A stretch of DNA of 64,000 bases from Alteromonas lipotrueae (lineage in GTDB: Bacteria > Pseudomonadota > Gammaproteobacteria > Enterobacterales > Alteromonadaceae): positions 62,001-126,000 of the forward strand of contig NZ_JAESDI010000007.1 in assembly GCF_019249215.1 (NCBI RefSeq). Direction: 5' to 3'. The notes under the pieces were generated by a model, which had not been told where the DNA came from, ran no database searches, and saw only the letters and a list, made by a program, of their open reading frames with translations. This document shows, in pieces, positions 8,751 through 18,423 of this stretch (its first letter is position 1; each line of letters opens with the position of its first letter). The translations under genes and the position numbers were made by a program.

Positions 8751-10040
8751 TTAATGTCGCACAACATACTCTGATATTCCGTTTTCTAAACGCTTTTCAA
8801 GCCTGTTCCAATCTGCCATTGGCATTCGAACATCTACCACCCAATCACCTTGATTATCGTATTCCTCGCTAGATATACAATTCAATTCAAATAGTACACC
8901 ACGCAGACTACTTTGTGCTGGGGGTATTTTAAGCGTGTAGTTAACCATACTTTTGCTCAGGCATTCTGTTAACGCTTGCCCCAGCAATTCGGTGCCTTCA
9001 CCGGTTTGTGCTGATAGCCAAACTCGGGTTGGAACACCTTCCTCGTTTCTTTCAATACGAGGGTTTATGTCATCTAGTTTATCAATCTTATTACATATTA
9101 GTAATTGTTGAATCTCGCTGGCGTCTATTTCTTCCAATACCGCGTTCACTTCATCAATGGTTTCGCGATATTTCGCGTCTGCAATATCTACCACATGAAG
9201 CAAGAGATCAGCTTCTTGGGTTTCTTGAAGCGTGGCTTTAAATGCCGCCACGAGGTCATGTGGAAGATGCCTAATAAAGCCTACCGTATCGGCTAAAATG
9301 GCAGGGCCTACGTCTTTCAAATCTATTTTTCTAAGCGTAGGGTCTAACGTAGCAAACAATTGGTCTGCCGCATACACGTGCGCATCGGTAATAGTATTGA
9401 AAAGGGTAGACTTACCAGCATTGGTATAGCCCACTAAGGATACTGTGGGAATTTCAGCACGCTTTCTAGACCTACGTCCTTGTTCGCGCTGTTTTTGTAC
9501 TTTTTCTAAACGACGAAGAATGGCTTTTATGCGCCCACGGAGTAATCGGCGGTCAGTTTCAAGCTGGGTTTCACCCGGCCCACGCAAACCTATCCCCCCT
9601 TTTTGACGCTCTAAGTGAGTCCAACCTCGAATAAGACGGGTAGAGATGTGACGCAGCTGAGCGAGTTCAACCTGAAGCTTACCTTCATGTGTTCTTGCTC
9701 TTTGCGCAAATATATCGAGGATCAGCCCCGTTCTATCTAGCACTCTACATTGGCAGACCGCTTCTAAGTTCCGCTCTTGAGAGGGCGACAAACTATGGTT
9801 AAAGATAACGACATTAGCGTCGTGCGCTTTAACTGCTGCTGCAATTTCTTCCGCTTTACCCGAACCCACAAAGAATTTAGCTTGGGGTGCACTTCGCGAA
9901 GTTGTAATAACTTCTACCGCGTTTACACCCGCAGAAGACACAAGCAATTCGAGCTCAGCTAAATCTTCTTTGCTGTTTTCATCAGTAAAATTAACATGAA
10001 CTAGTACAGCCTGTTCACCGGCTTCATAACGGTCAAACAA
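8751..10040 (-). CDS. hflX: Ribosome-associated GTPase HflX
   Basis: 429 residues. An N-terminal HflX-specific domain (about 1-180, containing FVGSGKAEEI and the GGIGLRGPGETQLETDRRLL motif) is followed by a GTPase domain with P-loop GYTNAGKST (about 204-212), G3 DTVGF (251-255) and G4 NKID. HflX binds the 50S subunit and in E. coli splits stalled ribosomes under heat stress. Lies 17 bases after hfq, consistent with co-transcription. Length matches the family. Confidence 0.97.
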   Translation of the reverse strand: MFDRYEAGEQAVLVHVNFTDENSKEDLAELELLVSSAGVNAVEVITTSRSAPQAKFFVGSGKAEEIAAAVKAHDANVVIFNHSLSPSQERNLEAVCQCRVLDRTGLILDIFAQRARTHEGKLQVELAQLRHISTRLIRGWTHLERQKGGIGLRGPGETQLETDRRLLRGRIKAILRRLEKVQKQREQGRRSRKRAEIPTVSLVGYTNAGKSTLFNTITDAHVYAADQLFATLDPTLRKIDLKDVGPAILADTVGFIRHLPHDLVAAFKATLQETQEADLLLHVVDIADAKYRETIDEVNAVLEEIDASEIQQLLICNKIDKLDDINPRIERNEEGVPTRVWLSAQTGEGTELLGQALTECLSKSMVNYTLKIPPAQSSLRGVLFELNCISSEEYDNQGDWVVDVRMPMADWNRLEKRLENGISEYVVRH

Positions 10041-10057
10041 GCGCGTTACCTTTTAAT

Positions 10058-10309
10058 TTATTCAGCTTTAGTATTTTCAGATTCTCCTGTAGCACTCGGC
10101 ATAGTAATAGCACGAGCGGGAACAACGGTGGAAATAGCGTGCTTATACACCATTTGGCTTACTGTATTTTTAAGTAGAATCACGAACTGATCAAATGATT
10201 CAACTTGTCCCTGTAATTTAATGCCGTTTACCAGATAAATAGATACTGGAATACGCTCCTTGCGTAATGCATTTAAGAATGGGTCTTGTAAAGATTGCCC
10301 TTTAGCCAT
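10058..10309 (-). CDS. hfq: RNA chaperone Hfq
   Basis: 83 residues. The first 66 form the Sm-like core: [27 protein letters not shown] (helix plus Sm1) and the Sm2 motif region with VYKHAIST; the tail is short and acidic, unlike the long tail of E. coli Hfq. The hexamer pairs small RNAs with mRNAs. The ribosome site AAGGA sits 7 bases before the ATG. The leader between miaA and hfq contains two hairpins and A-rich sequence that could allow Hfq to bind its own message. Confidence 0.98.
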   Translation of the reverse strand: MAKGQSLQDPFLNALRKERIPVSIYLVNGIKLQGQVESFDQFVILLKNTVSQMVYKHAISTVVPARAITMPSATGESENTKAE

Positions 10310-10334
10310 TTGATATCCTTAGTTTTTATTATTC

Positions 10335-10396
10335 GTGGCCCTTACTCACGGCCACTGCACGTCTAATGTATACCACACTCAACTTATTAGAGTGTG
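10335..10396 (-). promoter_or_regulatory. Paired hairpins in the miaA-hfq intercistronic leader
   Basis: Two inverted repeats lie ahead of hfq. GAGTGTG/CACACTC (10390-10396 with 10374-10380) encloses the miaA stop codon. GTGGCC/GGCCAC (10335-10340 with 10350-10355) lies about 25 bases before the hfq start codon and is followed by an A-rich stretch and the ribosome site. Hfq is known to autoregulate in E. coli by binding its own leader; whether these structures serve that here is inference. Confidence 0.4.
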
Positions 10397-11343
10397 ACTT
10401 TCGCTGTAATTTTAGTCAAATTATCTTTACAAAATGTGTCTAGCCAAGTGAGGTTTTCCCACCCTCTAAGCCACGTAAGCTGACGCTTAGCGAGTTGCCT
10501 AGTTGCAATGATGCCCCTTTCGCGCATTTGCTCATAGGACAATTGGCCCTCTAAATATTGCCACATTTGCCTATAGCCAACCGAACGAATTGACGGGAGG
10601 TCTTCATGAAGATCGCCCCGTTCAAACAGTCGCTTAACCTCTTGTTCAAATCCATCGCCTAGCATCATGTCGAATCGCTGGGCAATCCGCTCATGTAAGA
10701 CGCTTCTATCTTTTGGAGCAATAGCAAATTGGCTAATATCGTAGGGGCAAGGACTGCCTTTCTCGTTTTGCCAGTCTGTTAGCGTTTTGCCCGTTCCACG
10801 AAATACTTCTAATGCTCTGGTCAATCTTTGAGGGTCGTTAGGGTGAATTCTGTCACCACTAATAGGATCCACTCGGCAAAGCTCGTCGTGCAATTTTTGC
10901 CAACCAGAAGCTTCTGCTTCACTGGCGATTTCACTGCGAATCTTTTCATCTGACTTAGGTAGTGGCGAAATTCCATTTATCAAGGCATTAAAGTACATCA
11001 TTGTTCCCCCCGCCAATATTGGTACCCTATTTCGACCATGAATTTCTTCTATAAGCCTAATCGCATCGTTACAAAACTGTGAGACAGAGTAACTTTGTGC
11101 GGGGTCAATAATATCAATAAGGTGGTGGGGAACTAACGATTTCTCGGCAGCCGTGGGTTTCGCCGTTCCTATATCCATTTCAGTGTAGACCAATGCTGAA
11201 TCAACACTGATAATTTCACAGTCCATTGTTTCAGCTAGCGCCAGTGACAAACCCGTCTTGCCTGACGCTGTTGGCCCCATAATGGAAATAACAGGTAATT
11301 GAGACTGATACTGGTTCGATGCAGATTTTATGCCATCAACCAT
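10387..11343 (-). CDS. miaA: tRNA dimethylallyltransferase MiaA
   Basis: 318 residues. P-loop GPTASGKT at residues 23-30, then the DMAPP/tRNA-binding signature [18 protein letters not shown] and [10 protein letters not shown]. The C-terminal half contains [15 protein letters not shown] and the [13 protein letters not shown] motif that contacts the tRNA. The enzyme adds the isopentenyl group to A37 of tRNAs reading UNN codons. The ATG at 11343 lies inside the end of mutL, an 8-base overlap pointing to translational coupling. Confidence 0.98.
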   Translation of the reverse strand: MVDGIKSASNQYQSQLPVISIMGPTASGKTGLSLALAETMDCEIISVDSALVYTEMDIGTAKPTAAEKSLVPHHLIDIIDPAQSYSVSQFCNDAIRLIEEIHGRNRVPILAGGTMMYFNALINGISPLPKSDEKIRSEIASEAEASGWQKLHDELCRVDPISGDRIHPNDPQRLTRALEVFRGTGKTLTDWQNEKGSPCPYDISQFAIAPKDRSVLHERIAQRFDMMLGDGFEQEVKRLFERGDLHEDLPSIRSVGYRQMWQYLEGQLSYEQMRERGIIATRQLAKRQLTWLRGWENLTWLDTFCKDNLTKITAKVTL

Positions 11344-13096
11344 GGTTATTTCCCCATGATGAAAGCAGGCTCTCTAGGGAGCGCACTTTACCAAATCGCT
11401 CTATATATTCCCATTGTTTCACGTCGTTTCTCTCATCCAACCAGTGCCATAATTGTTCGCACAACATTTCATCTAAATCTTGGTCGTCAGTTGAAACTAA
11501 TTGATAGCGTTTATCATCATTTACAACGTCGCTCTCTAACAGCCTTTCAAACCAACGTATCCATGGGAAGTGCCTAGTACCCGCGGGGACTTGCTGCAAT
11601 CGGTATTTACCCGCCACTTGATTAATTTCAAAGTTAAGAGCGTTAAGTGCCGCAATTTTTTCAGGCTCAACGTGGGCAACTTCAAGCGCCACTGGCATTA
11701 ACAAAGGTTGTGAATGTTCAGCTGTTTCAAATACATTTTGTAAATACACGTTCGCGAAAGATTTTACGTCCAGCAGGTAAACATTTTCATTATGTACGTA
11801 AATTCTACAATATGAGTTTAGTGTAAGATGCTGACTTTGCTCACGACCGCTTGATGCTGGCGTGTCGCTATTTGGCGTCATTAATCGATTAAAGTTAGAT
11901 TGATAAGCTGCAGTTGGTGCTTTCGATTGCCTATGCCCCGATAAAGCGTTGCCACCTGAGGCCCTCCCCCCTGATTGCGATGACGAGGCCGGAGAATGAC
12001 TTAAAGGACGTATATAGTCATGACTTTGTTGCGGTGGATTAAATCTCACAGGTTCATCACAGCTTTCAGCTTCACCATGATGGTGAGTTTCACGCTCATT
12101 AGTAATTGAGTGCAATGCATCACACACTGTCTTACAAATAAAATCATGTACCAAGCGCCCTTGCTGAAAGCGAACTTCATGCTTTGCCGGGTGTACGTTC
12201 ACGTCCACGTCTTTTGGATCCAGTGTTAGATAAACAACAAATGAAGGCTGCTCTAGTACACCCCACACACTTTCGTAAGCTTGCCTAATAGCGTGCATAA
12301 TTAACTTATCTCGCATACCGCGCCCGTTTACGAAGCTAAACTGGCAATCGTTACTGCTACGCAGCATTACTTCGCTGCCTAGCCACGCATTCATGGTAAT
12401 TCCTTCGTATTCCACATTGATATGCACTGCGTTATCAATAAACTTTTGCCCTACTACAGCGGCAATACGAGGGGCAAGTGAGCCGTGTTTATCGGCAATA
12501 TAGCGCTTAGTCGTCTTACCGTTGTGTTTCAGAATAAAACTAGCATGGGGATAACTAAGGGCAATGCGCTTCACCACATCTTCAATATGTTGAAACTCCG
12601 TTTTTTCGGCGCGCAGAAACTTGCGCCTAGCCGGCGTATTGTAAAAAAGGTCAGCCACATCAATGGTGGTCCCTTTTGGGTGTGCGGCTGGCTGAACATT
12701 AACCGCCATTTCCCGGCCTTCACAGTAGGCTTGCCACGCTTCGCTTTGTGATTCGGTTTTTGAGGTTAACGTTAAACGGCTAACTGAACTTATACTAGCA
12801 AGGGCCTCGCCCCGAAAGCCTAATGATAAGATGCGCTCTAAATCATCTAATGTTGAAATTTTACTGGTAGCGTGACGGCTAAGCGCAAGCTGCAACTCAT
12901 CTTTGGCAATGCCTCCGCCGTTATCTTTAAGACGAATGCGTTTATGGCCACCTTTCTCAATATCTATTTCAATTCTATCGGCGCCTGCATCTAGGCTATT
13001 TTCTAGTAACTCTTTAACCACTGACGCAGGGCGTTCAACCACTTCCCCTGCGGCAATCTGGTTGGCCAATTGTGGCGATAATAATTGTATAGACAA
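11336..13096 (-). CDS. mutL: DNA mismatch repair protein MutL
   Basis: 586 residues. The N-terminal GHKL ATPase shows [26 protein letters not shown] (ATP-binding Glu and Asn), DNGGGI and [13 protein letters not shown], followed by the transducer domain with the [13 protein letters not shown] motif. A variable Ser/Gln-rich linker (about 350-410) precedes the C-terminal dimerisation domain. No DQHAxxE(X)4E endonuclease motif was seen, as expected for the E. coli type. MutL links MutS to MutH/UvrD in mismatch repair. Standard position between amiB and miaA. Confidence 0.97.
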   Translation of the reverse strand: MSIQLLSPQLANQIAAGEVVERPASVVKELLENSLDAGADRIEIDIEKGGHKRIRLKDNGGGIAKDELQLALSRHATSKISTLDDLERILSLGFRGEALASISSVSRLTLTSKTESQSEAWQAYCEGREMAVNVQPAAHPKGTTIDVADLFYNTPARRKFLRAEKTEFQHIEDVVKRIALSYPHASFILKHNGKTTKRYIADKHGSLAPRIAAVVGQKFIDNAVHINVEYEGITMNAWLGSEVMLRSSNDCQFSFVNGRGMRDKLIMHAIRQAYESVWGVLEQPSFVVYLTLDPKDVDVNVHPAKHEVRFQQGRLVHDFICKTVCDALHSITNERETHHHGEAESCDEPVRFNPPQQSHDYIRPLSHSPASSSQSGGRASGGNALSGHRQSKAPTAAYQSNFNRLMTPNSDTPASSGREQSQHLTLNSYCRIYVHNENVYLLDVKSFANVYLQNVFETAEHSQPLLMPVALEVAHVEPEKIAALNALNFEINQVAGKYRLQQVPAGTRHFPWIRWFERLLESDVVNDDKRYQLVSTDDQDLDEMLCEQLWHWLDERNDVKQWEYIERFGKVRSLESLLSSWGNNHG

Positions 13097-13131
13097 AAGA
13101 CACTCGTAGGTAGAAATTGATTAACGTGATG

Positions 13132-14511
13132 CTAGGTTCTTGGAATAGTTAGTATTTGCCCTATTCTCACCACATCACTATTTAAATTATTGGCAGCTTT
13201 TAAGCGGCTAACATTCACATTGTAGCGCTGAGCAAGAAGCGAAAGCGACTCTCCACTTCTTACCGTATGGGTTCGACTATCAGCACGTTCCAGTGCCCAT
13301 AATGTACCATCTGGGGGGACTTGTTTGAAATAGCGTTTTGCTGCGGTAAACATGGCTTTCGCCAGTTTTTCCCTATGTTTACCCCAGTTAAGGTTTTTCT
13401 CTTCTTGCGGGTTAGAAATGAACCCTACTTCAACCAAAATTGATGGAATATCTGGCGCTGTAAGCACAGCAAAGCTGGCCGCTTGAGGTGAACGCTTGTG
13501 CAGAGAAGTCACCTGCTTCATTTCCTCAATCACTTTGTTGCCCAAATCATGGCTGGTTGCCATACTGTGGTCCATCGACAGCCCAAGAATAGTTTCCGCT
13601 AAATAACGCTCACTCGATTTGTCGCTGATCACTTCTGCGGCACCACCCAGTAATTCAGAGTGACGCTCTGATTTTTCTAGCCAGCGACCTAGTTCTGTAT
13701 CAGCGCGGCGCATCGATAATACCCACACAGACCCACCTTTGGGTTGTGGTTGGCTAAATGCGTCGGCGTGAATAGATATCAATAAATCGGCTTTTTTCTT
13801 GCGAGCCAGCTCAGGACGTTTGTTCGGCGATACGTAGTAATCACCACTGCGAGTCATTATGGCCCGCATACCACGCTCCCCATTAATCATGGCTTCAAGT
13901 TTTTTGGCGATGCTTAGCGTAATGTGCTTTTCATACGTTCCGGCAGGCCCTATGGAACCAGGGTCCTCACCGCCATGGCCCGCATCGATGGCCACAATAA
14001 TATCCCGATTTCGATGGCTACTCGAGCCATCCATTACGACAGAGGAGGTTGAGCTATTTGACGGTGACTTGCTAGATGCGGAAGTATTTGAACTGCTTGA
14101 ACTCGCAGCTGGCGCACCACTGTCTTTCAAATCAATGACTAGCCTATGCCCGTAGGGTTTAGTGGGCGTCATGGCAAACAAAGACGGCGAGGCCGCACGG
14201 TTTAACTCAATTACTACCCGCGCAGAATGTTTATTTTTCGGTGTTGAATAGCGTACCTTGCGCACTAAATCGCCAGACTCAGATTGAAGCGATAACACCT
14301 TGCTATCACTCGTATTCGATAAATCGATAACTAAGCGATGTGGGTTTTTAAGGGGGAAGTAGGTGAATTCAGGCGCAGACGACATATCGAGAACAATTCG
14401 CGTGTTGTCTGGCGATGGCCAAATTCTTAGCCCATCAATTTGATTTTGGGCTGCATGGACAGTTTGCACTACAACCCAAATGCACATAACCGATAGAATT
14501 TTACGTACCAT
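13132..14511 (-). CDS. amiB: N-acetylmuramoyl-L-alanine amidase with AMIN and LysM domains
   Basis: 459 residues: signal peptide (about 1-20, ending VHA), AMIN domain (about 25-130, targeting to the division site), a Ser-rich linker (about 133-165), zinc amidase_3 domain (about 170-395) with AIDAGHGGEDPGSIGP carrying the first zinc His and the conserved Glu in YEKHITL, SIHADAF, and VEVGFISNP, then a LysM peptidoglycan-binding domain at the C-terminus (HTVRSGESLSLLAQRYNV). It cleaves septal peptidoglycan for daughter-cell separation and normally needs EnvC activation. Gene order tsaE-amiB-mutL matches E. coli. Confidence 0.95.
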   Translation of the reverse strand: MVRKILSVMCIWVVVQTVHAAQNQIDGLRIWPSPDNTRIVLDMSSAPEFTYFPLKNPHRLVIDLSNTSDSKVLSLQSESGDLVRKVRYSTPKNKHSARVVIELNRAASPSLFAMTPTKPYGHRLVIDLKDSGAPAASSSSSNTSASSKSPSNSSTSSVVMDGSSSHRNRDIIVAIDAGHGGEDPGSIGPAGTYEKHITLSIAKKLEAMINGERGMRAIMTRSGDYYVSPNKRPELARKKKADLLISIHADAFSQPQPKGGSVWVLSMRRADTELGRWLEKSERHSELLGGAAEVISDKSSERYLAETILGLSMDHSMATSHDLGNKVIEEMKQVTSLHKRSPQAASFAVLTAPDIPSILVEVGFISNPQEEKNLNWGKHREKLAKAMFTAAKRYFKQVPPDGTLWALERADSRTHTVRSGESLSLLAQRYNVNVSRLKAANNLNSDVVRIGQILTIPRT

Positions 14512-14576
14512 GCTTCGCCTTTATTTTGCTTGTTGCCACAAGCTTATAGTCGTTATTGTTTATCACAGCTCACTAT

Positions 14577-15059
14577 TTATAGCGTTTTACAACCTTGCAA
14601 TATCTTTGCGCCTTTCACGCTTGTCGCTTCAACACTGAACTGACGACCAGTTGGCACAATATTTATACTAATCACTATATCTGGCGATGCCAAGTATTCA
14701 GCGCCATTTTCTGACCATTCTATAAGGGCAATGTTTCCTGTGCCGAAATAATCTCGAATCCCCATGAACTCAAGCTCTTCTGGGTCGGATAAACGATACA
14801 GGTCGAAATGATATATTGAGACATTTTCTAATTCGTAAGGTTCCACCAAGGTATACGTCGGACTTTTTACATTTCCGTCATGCCCTAGTGCTTGAATGAA
14901 ATACCGGCTGAAGGTGGTCTTTCCTGCGCCCAAGTCACCGTTTAAAAATATAATGGCATCTATTGGCTGTTGAGCCGCTACAGCATTCGCCAGATCCTTT
15001 GCCATTGCTGACGTATCTTCAGGCGTTGCAGCAAAAAATGAAGAGTGTGGGTAAGACAT
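14577..15059 (-). CDS. tsaE: tRNA threonylcarbamoyladenosine biosynthesis protein TsaE
   Basis: About 160 residues from the ATG at 15059; an ATG at 15077 is also in frame. The later start has GGAA upstream and gives a length close to E. coli TsaE (YjeE). Walker A GDLGAGKTTFSR is followed by the family block GHDGNVKSPTYTLVEPYE and YHFDLYRL. This ATPase drives the TsaB-TsaD-TsaE complex that forms t6A37 in ANN-decoding tRNAs. It lies between nnrD and amiB on the same strand. Confidence 0.95.
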   Translation of the reverse strand: MSYPHSSFFAATPEDTSAMAKDLANAVAAQQPIDAIIFLNGDLGAGKTTFSRYFIQALGHDGNVKSPTYTLVEPYELENVSIYHFDLYRLSDPEELEFMGIRDYFGTGNIALIEWSENGAEYLASPDIVISINIVPTGRQFSVEATSVKGAKILQGCKTL

Positions 15060-15134
15060 CTTTTTAACGTTCCACATAATCAAACTAAAAGGCTGATATC
15101 GACATTAAGCCCAAACCAGCCTATGCCAACAGAT

Positions 15135-16634
15135 TTACTGATTAATTAATGCACGTACTGCATCAAATAGATCACTGGCTATCATACCACGTTGTCCATA
15201 AAGCTGGGCAATATCATCGCCCGCTTTAGCATGGAGCACCACGCCGTACTTAGCGGCAATATCAACACTAAGGCCTTGTGCCATAAGCGCCCCTAATATG
15301 CCGCTTAGTACATCACCGCTGCCCGCCGTTGCCATGCCAGGGTTACCATGGCGGCAAACCCATGTTTTCTTTTCGTTGTCGATAAGCGTACCAGCCCCTT
15401 TTAAAACACATACCGCATGGTAGCGCTGTGAACATTGTCTGGCGTAATTAAAACGGTCGCTTTCTACATCTTCAACCGACACACCCAGCAGTCGACCTGC
15501 CTCTCCCGCGTGAGGGGTCAGCACGCAGTGTTCTAGTGTGAATGCGGTTGACTGTTTGCATAAAAGGTTTAGCGCGTCAGCATCGATGACAATAGGTTTA
15601 TTCTCACTTTGACAGTGTTTGAGTACAGCAGCGAATACACTTTGTGACCATTCATCTTGACCAAGCCCAGGACCTATCACTACGCATGACGCCCACGCTA
15701 GGGCCTCATCTAAATGGCTTGATGTCACCATCAATTCAGGGCGACCTGCGCTTACTTGGATAGTAGAGGCCTCATGGGTATAAACTCGTACCATACCGGC
15801 ACCACTTCTAAGGGCTGCCTCTCCAGCCAGCCTAATAGCGCCCGCCGTTCCGCGATTTCCGCCCACACACAGCAACCTGCCATAGGTACCTTTATGGCTG
15901 TGAACATCGCGAGGCCCCATGCCCTTGAAATGCTCAATATTCAATAAGGTTGCACTGGCTTTCGCTAAAGTTTGAAAAGCTTTACCTATGCCTAAATCAG
16001 CGTACACCAGCTTTCCGCAAGACTGTTTACCAGCCCCTGTGACCAAACCAGGCTTTATTCCCACAAAGGTGACAGTGACATCAGCTTGCACACAGCGCCC
16101 TAAACTTTGACCTGTGTTCGCGTCTAATCCTGATGGTACGTCGATACTTACCACAGGAGTTGATGATTCGTTGATAGCATCGATAACGTCGGCGAATTCA
16201 TTGCGAATGTAGCTGTTAATTCCCGTACCTAATAGTGCATCGATTACCACGTCTGCTTTTTCAATCAAGGAATCATCGAAAGGTTTTATATTTCCGCCAG
16301 CATCTATCCATTGCTGCTGTGCTTTGCCCGCATCGCCTTCCAAAACACGATCAGGCTCAATGGCGCATACATGTACTTTTTTACCCGCTTTTTTCGCCTT
16401 TTGTGCGGTAATGTAACCGTCGCCAGCATTGTTACCTTGACCTAGTAAGACTAAATACACGTCAGAATTTGCGAATAAGCTTTGGCATTGTTCAAATACC
16501 GCACCACCGGCGCGTTGCATTAACGTGAACATATCACAGCCAGACTGAGCAGCCGCTTCGGCTTCATTTTCTCTGACCTGATCGGCCCGAAACAGTTTGT
16601 ATGATAAACTTGAGGTGAGTTGAGTATCTAGCAT
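15135..16634 (-). CDS. nnrD: Bifunctional NAD(P)H-hydrate epimerase / ADP-dependent NAD(P)H-hydrate dehydratase
   Basis: 499 residues, a fusion of the epimerase (YjeF_N, about 1-215, with GQGNNAGDGYITA and DVPSGLDANTGQ) and the ribokinase-fold dehydratase (about 230-499, with VIGPGLGQDEWS, VIDADALNLL, LTPHAGEAGRLLG and TAGSGDVLSGILGAL). It repairs hydrated NAD(P)H. It is the first gene of the minus-strand superoperon. Its ATG at 16634 is only 6 bases from the plus-strand start of queG, so the promoters of both genes must overlap coding sequence. Confidence 0.97.
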   Translation of the reverse strand: MLDTQLTSSLSYKLFRADQVRENEAEAAAQSGCDMFTLMQRAGGAVFEQCQSLFANSDVYLVLLGQGNNAGDGYITAQKAKKAGKKVHVCAIEPDRVLEGDAGKAQQQWIDAGGNIKPFDDSLIEKADVVIDALLGTGINSYIRNEFADVIDAINESSTPVVSIDVPSGLDANTGQSLGRCVQADVTVTFVGIKPGLVTGAGKQSCGKLVYADLGIGKAFQTLAKASATLLNIEHFKGMGPRDVHSHKGTYGRLLCVGGNRGTAGAIRLAGEAALRSGAGMVRVYTHEASTIQVSAGRPELMVTSSHLDEALAWASCVVIGPGLGQDEWSQSVFAAVLKHCQSENKPIVIDADALNLLCKQSTAFTLEHCVLTPHAGEAGRLLGVSVEDVESDRFNYARQCSQRYHAVCVLKGAGTLIDNEKKTWVCRHGNPGMATAGSGDVLSGILGALMAQGLSVDIAAKYGVVLHAKAGDDIAQLYGQRGMIASDLFDAVRALINQ

Positions 16635-16640
16635 AAGTAC

Positions 16641-17792
16641 ATGTCCACTATTAATTCTATCGACCTAATTCAATTGACCCAAGATATCAAGGCTTGGGGC
16701 CGCGCGCTAGGCTTTCAGCAAGTTGGCATTAGCGACATTGATTTACATCAGCATGAAGCCTATTTAACCGAATGGTTAGAGAACGGCTATCACGGTGACA
16801 TGGCCTTTATGGCTAACCATGGCATGAAACGGGCTCGCCCCGATGAACTTGTGCCGGGCACACTGCGGGTTATTAGTGTGCGAATGAACTATCTCCCTCC
16901 AGATGCTTCATTTGCAAAACATTTAAGCCAATCAGACACAGGATATATCAGTCGATATGCACTCGGCCGTGATTATCATAAGGTGCTGCGAAAACGCCTA
17001 AAGCAACTAGGTGATAAAATTACCACCGCGCTGAGCAACACGGAATACCGGCCGTTTGTAGATTCAGCGCCTGTTTTAGAGCACGCAATTGCTGAGAAGG
17101 CCGGCATAGGCTGGACAGGGAAGCACAGCTTAACCATTAACAAAGAAGCGGGGTCTTGGTTCTTTTTAGGTGAGCTTTTTATCAACTTACCTTTACCCGT
17201 TGATTCACCAGTAGAAGAAGGCTGTGGTACATGTACAGCATGTTTAACAATCTGCCCTACTAATGCCATTGTCGCTCCTTATAAAGTGGATGCTCGACGT
17301 TGTATTTCCTATCTTACTATTGAATCAGACAAGGATATTCCCGAGGACCTTCGCCCCTTAATGGGAAATCGAATTTATGGTTGTGACGATTGTCAGCTAA
17401 TTTGCCCGTGGAATCGTTATGCCAATATTACTGAAGAAGAAGACTTTCACCCAAGAAAGGTATTGCATGGGCAAAGCCTAACCACGCTTTTTTCATGGGA
17501 TGAAGCAACCTTTTTGACCAATACCGAAGGTTCCCCCATTCGCCGAATTGGGTTTGAAAAATGGCAACGTAATATTGCCGTTGCACTGGGCAACGCCAAT
17601 TATAGTGCACAAACTGTTAACGCCCTTCAGACAAACCTTGGAAAGGTAAGCGATAAAGTGGATCGGCACATTTTGTGGGCGTTAGCACAACAAGAGAATA
17701 AGAAAGCAGGCGTAGCGTTCGAAGAGAAGGCCAATAGACAACAAAAAAGATTAACCAGAGCAGTAGAGAAAGGGTTACCAAGAGACGCTTAA
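16641..17792 (+). CDS. queG: Epoxyqueuosine reductase QueG
   Basis: 383 residues. A cobalamin-binding N-terminal half precedes two 4Fe-4S cluster motifs: CGTCTACLTICP (Cys195, 198, 201, 205) and CDDCQLICPW (Cys248, 251, 255), with the extra Cys221. A HEAT-like C-terminal region binds the tRNA anticodon stem-loop. It catalyses the last step of queuosine synthesis, epoxyqueuosine to queuosine in tRNA. The start aligns well with E. coli QueG (SIDLIQLTQDIKAWGRALGFQQVG), but no clear ribosome site precedes the ATG. Divergent from nnrD as in enterics; the product is complete. Confidence 0.97.
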   Translation: MSTINSIDLIQLTQDIKAWGRALGFQQVGISDIDLHQHEAYLTEWLENGYHGDMAFMANHGMKRARPDELVPGTLRVISVRMNYLPPDASFAKHLSQSDTGYISRYALGRDYHKVLRKRLKQLGDKITTALSNTEYRPFVDSAPVLEHAIAEKAGIGWTGKHSLTINKEAGSWFFLGELFINLPLPVDSPVEEGCGTCTACLTICPTNAIVAPYKVDARRCISYLTIESDKDIPEDLRPLMGNRIYGCDDCQLICPWNRYANITEEEDFHPRKVLHGQSLTTLFSWDEATFLTNTEGSPIRRIGFEKWQRNIAVALGNANYSAQTVNALQTNLGKVSDKVDRHILWALAQQENKKAGVAFEEKANRQQKRLTRAVEKGLPRDA

Positions 17793-17836
17793 GCACGAAG
17801 GTACTGGTTAAATAAAGCAGGTTATATTAAAACCTA

Positions 17837-18367
17837 CTAGGTAGTTGCATCGCTGATGAGCACGGACCTAGATGAAAACTTAACACCAACTTGGGTGTTT
17901 CCCTCTTCAATATTACTTACTTCAAGCATTTCACCAAATTGCCACCACGACTGGGCTTTCAAGTCGATAAGCATTTGCTCGAAGCCCGCATGACTGCCTA
18001 AATATTCCCCAGTAAACTCACATTCGGATTGCGTGCATTGAAACGTATTCAGGGTCAGTTTTTGCCCACTCGGGTGAAACGCTAAAAATTCCGTTATTTC
18101 GTTTTGAACCTGAAAGTCTGATAGGCCTTCATTCATAGCAAAATTGTGACTGTTTTCTGGGGTCTGAATGTTTGATTCGCCAGACATTTGAGGGGTGGCT
18201 TTAATCACCCTGAGATTGCTACTTGCAGTGGTACGCGAACGCTCCAGCACAGTATTCAAGCGCTCTTTCTCCACGTTGGAACTTGCCAACTTTCCGTGGT
18301 AAAAGCCGAACTGATAACCTGTCACGGCAATAAAGAGGATGAGTACAATAACAACCCAGGGTTTCAT
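17837..18367 (-). CDS. Hypothetical membrane-anchored protein
   Basis: 176 residues, not recognised. One N-terminal membrane helix (about 4-22, WVVIVLILFIAVTGYQFGF), a short coiled, charged stretch (EKERLNTVLERSR), then a soluble domain (about 85-170) with a Cys pair in FQCTQSECEFTGEY that could form a disulfide outside the cytoplasm, and an amphipathic LIDLKAQSWWQFGEM segment. Convergent with queG, with only 44 bases between stops, and located after hemE on the same strand with a 56-base gap. The reading frame is long, has a clean ATG and no competing ORF, so it is probably real. Confidence 0.7.
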   Translation of the reverse strand: MKPWVVIVLILFIAVTGYQFGFYHGKLASSNVEKERLNTVLERSRTTASSNLRVIKATPQMSGESNIQTPENSHNFAMNEGLSDFQVQNEITEFLAFHPSGQKLTLNTFQCTQSECEFTGEYLGSHAGFEQMLIDLKAQSWWQFGEMLEVSNIEEGNTQVGVKFSSRSVLISDATT

Positions 18368-18423
18368 GATTTCCTTACCAGCTTGTTGGCGAATCGTAGC
18401 TACTGATATAGCTACACATATAA

